Part shown: in pieces, positions 63,219-64,000 of the stretch | Position numbering within the stretch: position 1 is the stretch's first letter | Layout: each line of letters begins with the position of its first letter | DNA from: Nostoc sp. ATCC 53789 | GTDB taxonomy: Bacteria; Cyanobacteriota; Cyanobacteriia; Cyanobacteriales; Nostocaceae | Direction of reading: 5' to 3' | Length of the DNA: 64,000 bases | Assembly: GCF_009873495.1 (NCBI RefSeq) | Contig: NZ_CP046703.1 | Span: 2,046,001-2,110,000 of the forward strand | Program-made: the position numbers and the translations under genes | The notes under the pieces: model-generated | What the model was told of the DNA's origin: nothing | Databases searched by the model: none | Seen by the model: the letters and a program-made list of their open reading frames with translations, nothing else

Positions 63219-64000
63219 TCACTCAGCACTACTAACTAACAAAGCAACTGGAAAATGGGCAAGGGCAGATCCGATAGATAGGGTTTCTGTAGCCTGTAAA
63301 GGTTGCTGAGTGAGAACGTTTGTCCAGGTGAGGGGAGTTCCAGGGGGTAATTGGAGGTGGGTATCTTGCCAAACTGATTCACCCAAGGGGTTGTCTCCAG
63401 GCTGGATGAGGCTGGTTAAAAAGCGAGGCGCGATCGCGATCGCTGTTTGATTCCCTTCTCGTCGCGCAAAGGCGATGATGTGATTGGCGTAAGTTCCCTG
63501 AACTTCTAACGGCAGATAGTCGCCATCCTGGAATAATGAGACATAGTTTGTTCTGGCTTTGAGTAATTGAGCCGTTAAAAATAGTTTGATTCTGCCGTCC
63601 GTTTTATCGTTTAGCAACTCCTGAATTAGTCCGAGAATATCTGTTTTGGCTTGTTCGCGGATGTCGTTTAAGTAGGTACGTCGCTGTTCAAAATCTACGG
63701 GACGGCGATTGTCTGGATCAACTAGGCTGAGTTCCCAAAGTTCTGTTCCTTGGTATAAATCGGGTACGCCGGGTGCGGTAATCTTCAGCAGAGTTTGGGA
63801 AAGGGAATTGAAGATACCATATTCTGCAATTCGCTGCTGAAAAGGACGAAAGGCTTCTAGAAATTCTTTGGAGATGGAAGAATCTAGTACCTTTTCAATG
63901 AAGGAAGTACAGGCTTCTTCATACTCGCTATCAGGTCGCAGCCATGCTGTATGCACTTTCGCTTCTCGAATTGCCTTAATTATATAATCTTTCACGCGTT
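63219..64000 (-). CDS. treY: Malto-oligosyltrehalose synthase TreY, 5' part missing
   Basis: The frame is open to the right edge of the window (the GTG at 63995 is not the true start), giving about 260 C-terminal residues of a protein of roughly 900. The segment AIREAKVHTAWLRPDSEYE and the later ITAPGVPDLYQGTELWELSL then VDPDNRRPVDF are TreY-specific parts of the GH13 barrel; the C-terminal beta domain follows. TreY converts the reducing end of maltodextrin to a trehalosyl group, which TreZ then releases as trehalose. It is upstream of treH, consistent with a trehalose gene cluster in which treZ would lie beyond the window. Confidence 0.92.
   Translation of the reverse strand, partial: RVKDYIIKAIREAKVHTAWLRPDSEYEEACTSFIEKVLDSSISKEFLEAFRPFQQRIAEYGIFNSLSQTLLKITAPGVPDLYQGTELWELSLVDPDNRRPVDFEQRRTYLNDIREQAKTDILGLIQELLNDKTDGRIKLFLTAQLLKARTNYVSLFQDGDYLPLEVQGTYANHIIAFARREGNQTAIAIAPRFLTSLIQPGDNPLGESVWQDTHLQLPPGTPLTWTNVLTQQPLQATETLSIGSALAHFPVALLVSSAE

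Overview
The window looks like chromosomal DNA of a filamentous, heterocyst-type cyanobacterium close to Nostoc. The reasons are ndhH (NDH-1), psbQ, hemJ, a cyanobacterial-type hfq beside dapF, an ebo cluster, treY/treH, many GCGATCGC (HIP1-like) octamers, and abundant palindromic and tandem dispersed repeats. I recognised no tRNA, rRNA or CRISPR array. Both ends cut genes: a VOC-family gene at the left edge and treY at the right edge.

Layout. 0-1 kb: a VOC protein and a lone GAF protein with the cysteine pattern of a DXCF cyanobacteriochrome. 1.6-10.5 kb: a defence-like block with an Eco57I-type adenine methylase, an Rpn/DUF4351 nuclease gene bracketed by twin 65-bp palindromes, and a PLD-nuclease/SNF2-helicase protein. 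10.8-17 kb: ndhH, a putative injection-system effector, prmA and serA. 17.6-25 kb: two Uma2 genes around a methyltransferase-HIT fusion, then a NACHT protein with a near-identical HEAT array, then higBA. 25.4-29.8 kb: ada-alkA operon, a DMT transporter, dapF and hfq. 29.9-37.3 kb: eboD divergent from eboABCEF, the cluster linked to export or maturation of scytonemin-type precursors. 37.5-39.4 kb: a heme catalase and a small AbrB-like protein.

39.6-45 kb: a caspase-NB-ARC-TPR protein with a lipase-like protein and an unknown small protein on the same strand. 45.4-49.8 kb: psbQ, a FAD oxidoreductase, an alpha/beta-hydrolase homologue without its serine, hemJ and a peptidoglycan-binding protein. 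50-53.3 kb: an LRR-Roc-COR-TIR protein. 53.6-54.3 kb: an overlapping pair with a retropepsin-like protease. 54.4-59.6 kb: an NAD cluster (pncB, nadD, an NrtR-like regulator, nadE) with a perfect 29-bp palindrome just upstream of pncB that I propose as an operator. 60-61 kb: two small genes of unknown role. 61.3-64 kb: trehalase and the 3' part of treY.

Two themes stand out. First, three different large STAND or Roc immune-type NTPases (NACHT-HEAT, caspase-NB-ARC-TPR, LRR-Roc-COR-TIR), each with a near-identical repeat array, lie within about 33 kb, along with an R-M-like pair, higBA, two Uma2 genes and Rpn. Second, short non-autonomous elements are nested: two 208-bp elements with 9-bp target duplications sit inside the same type of older palindromic repeat, and two 154-bp elements sit in another palindrome class. 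All assignments come from reading motifs; no database search was run.
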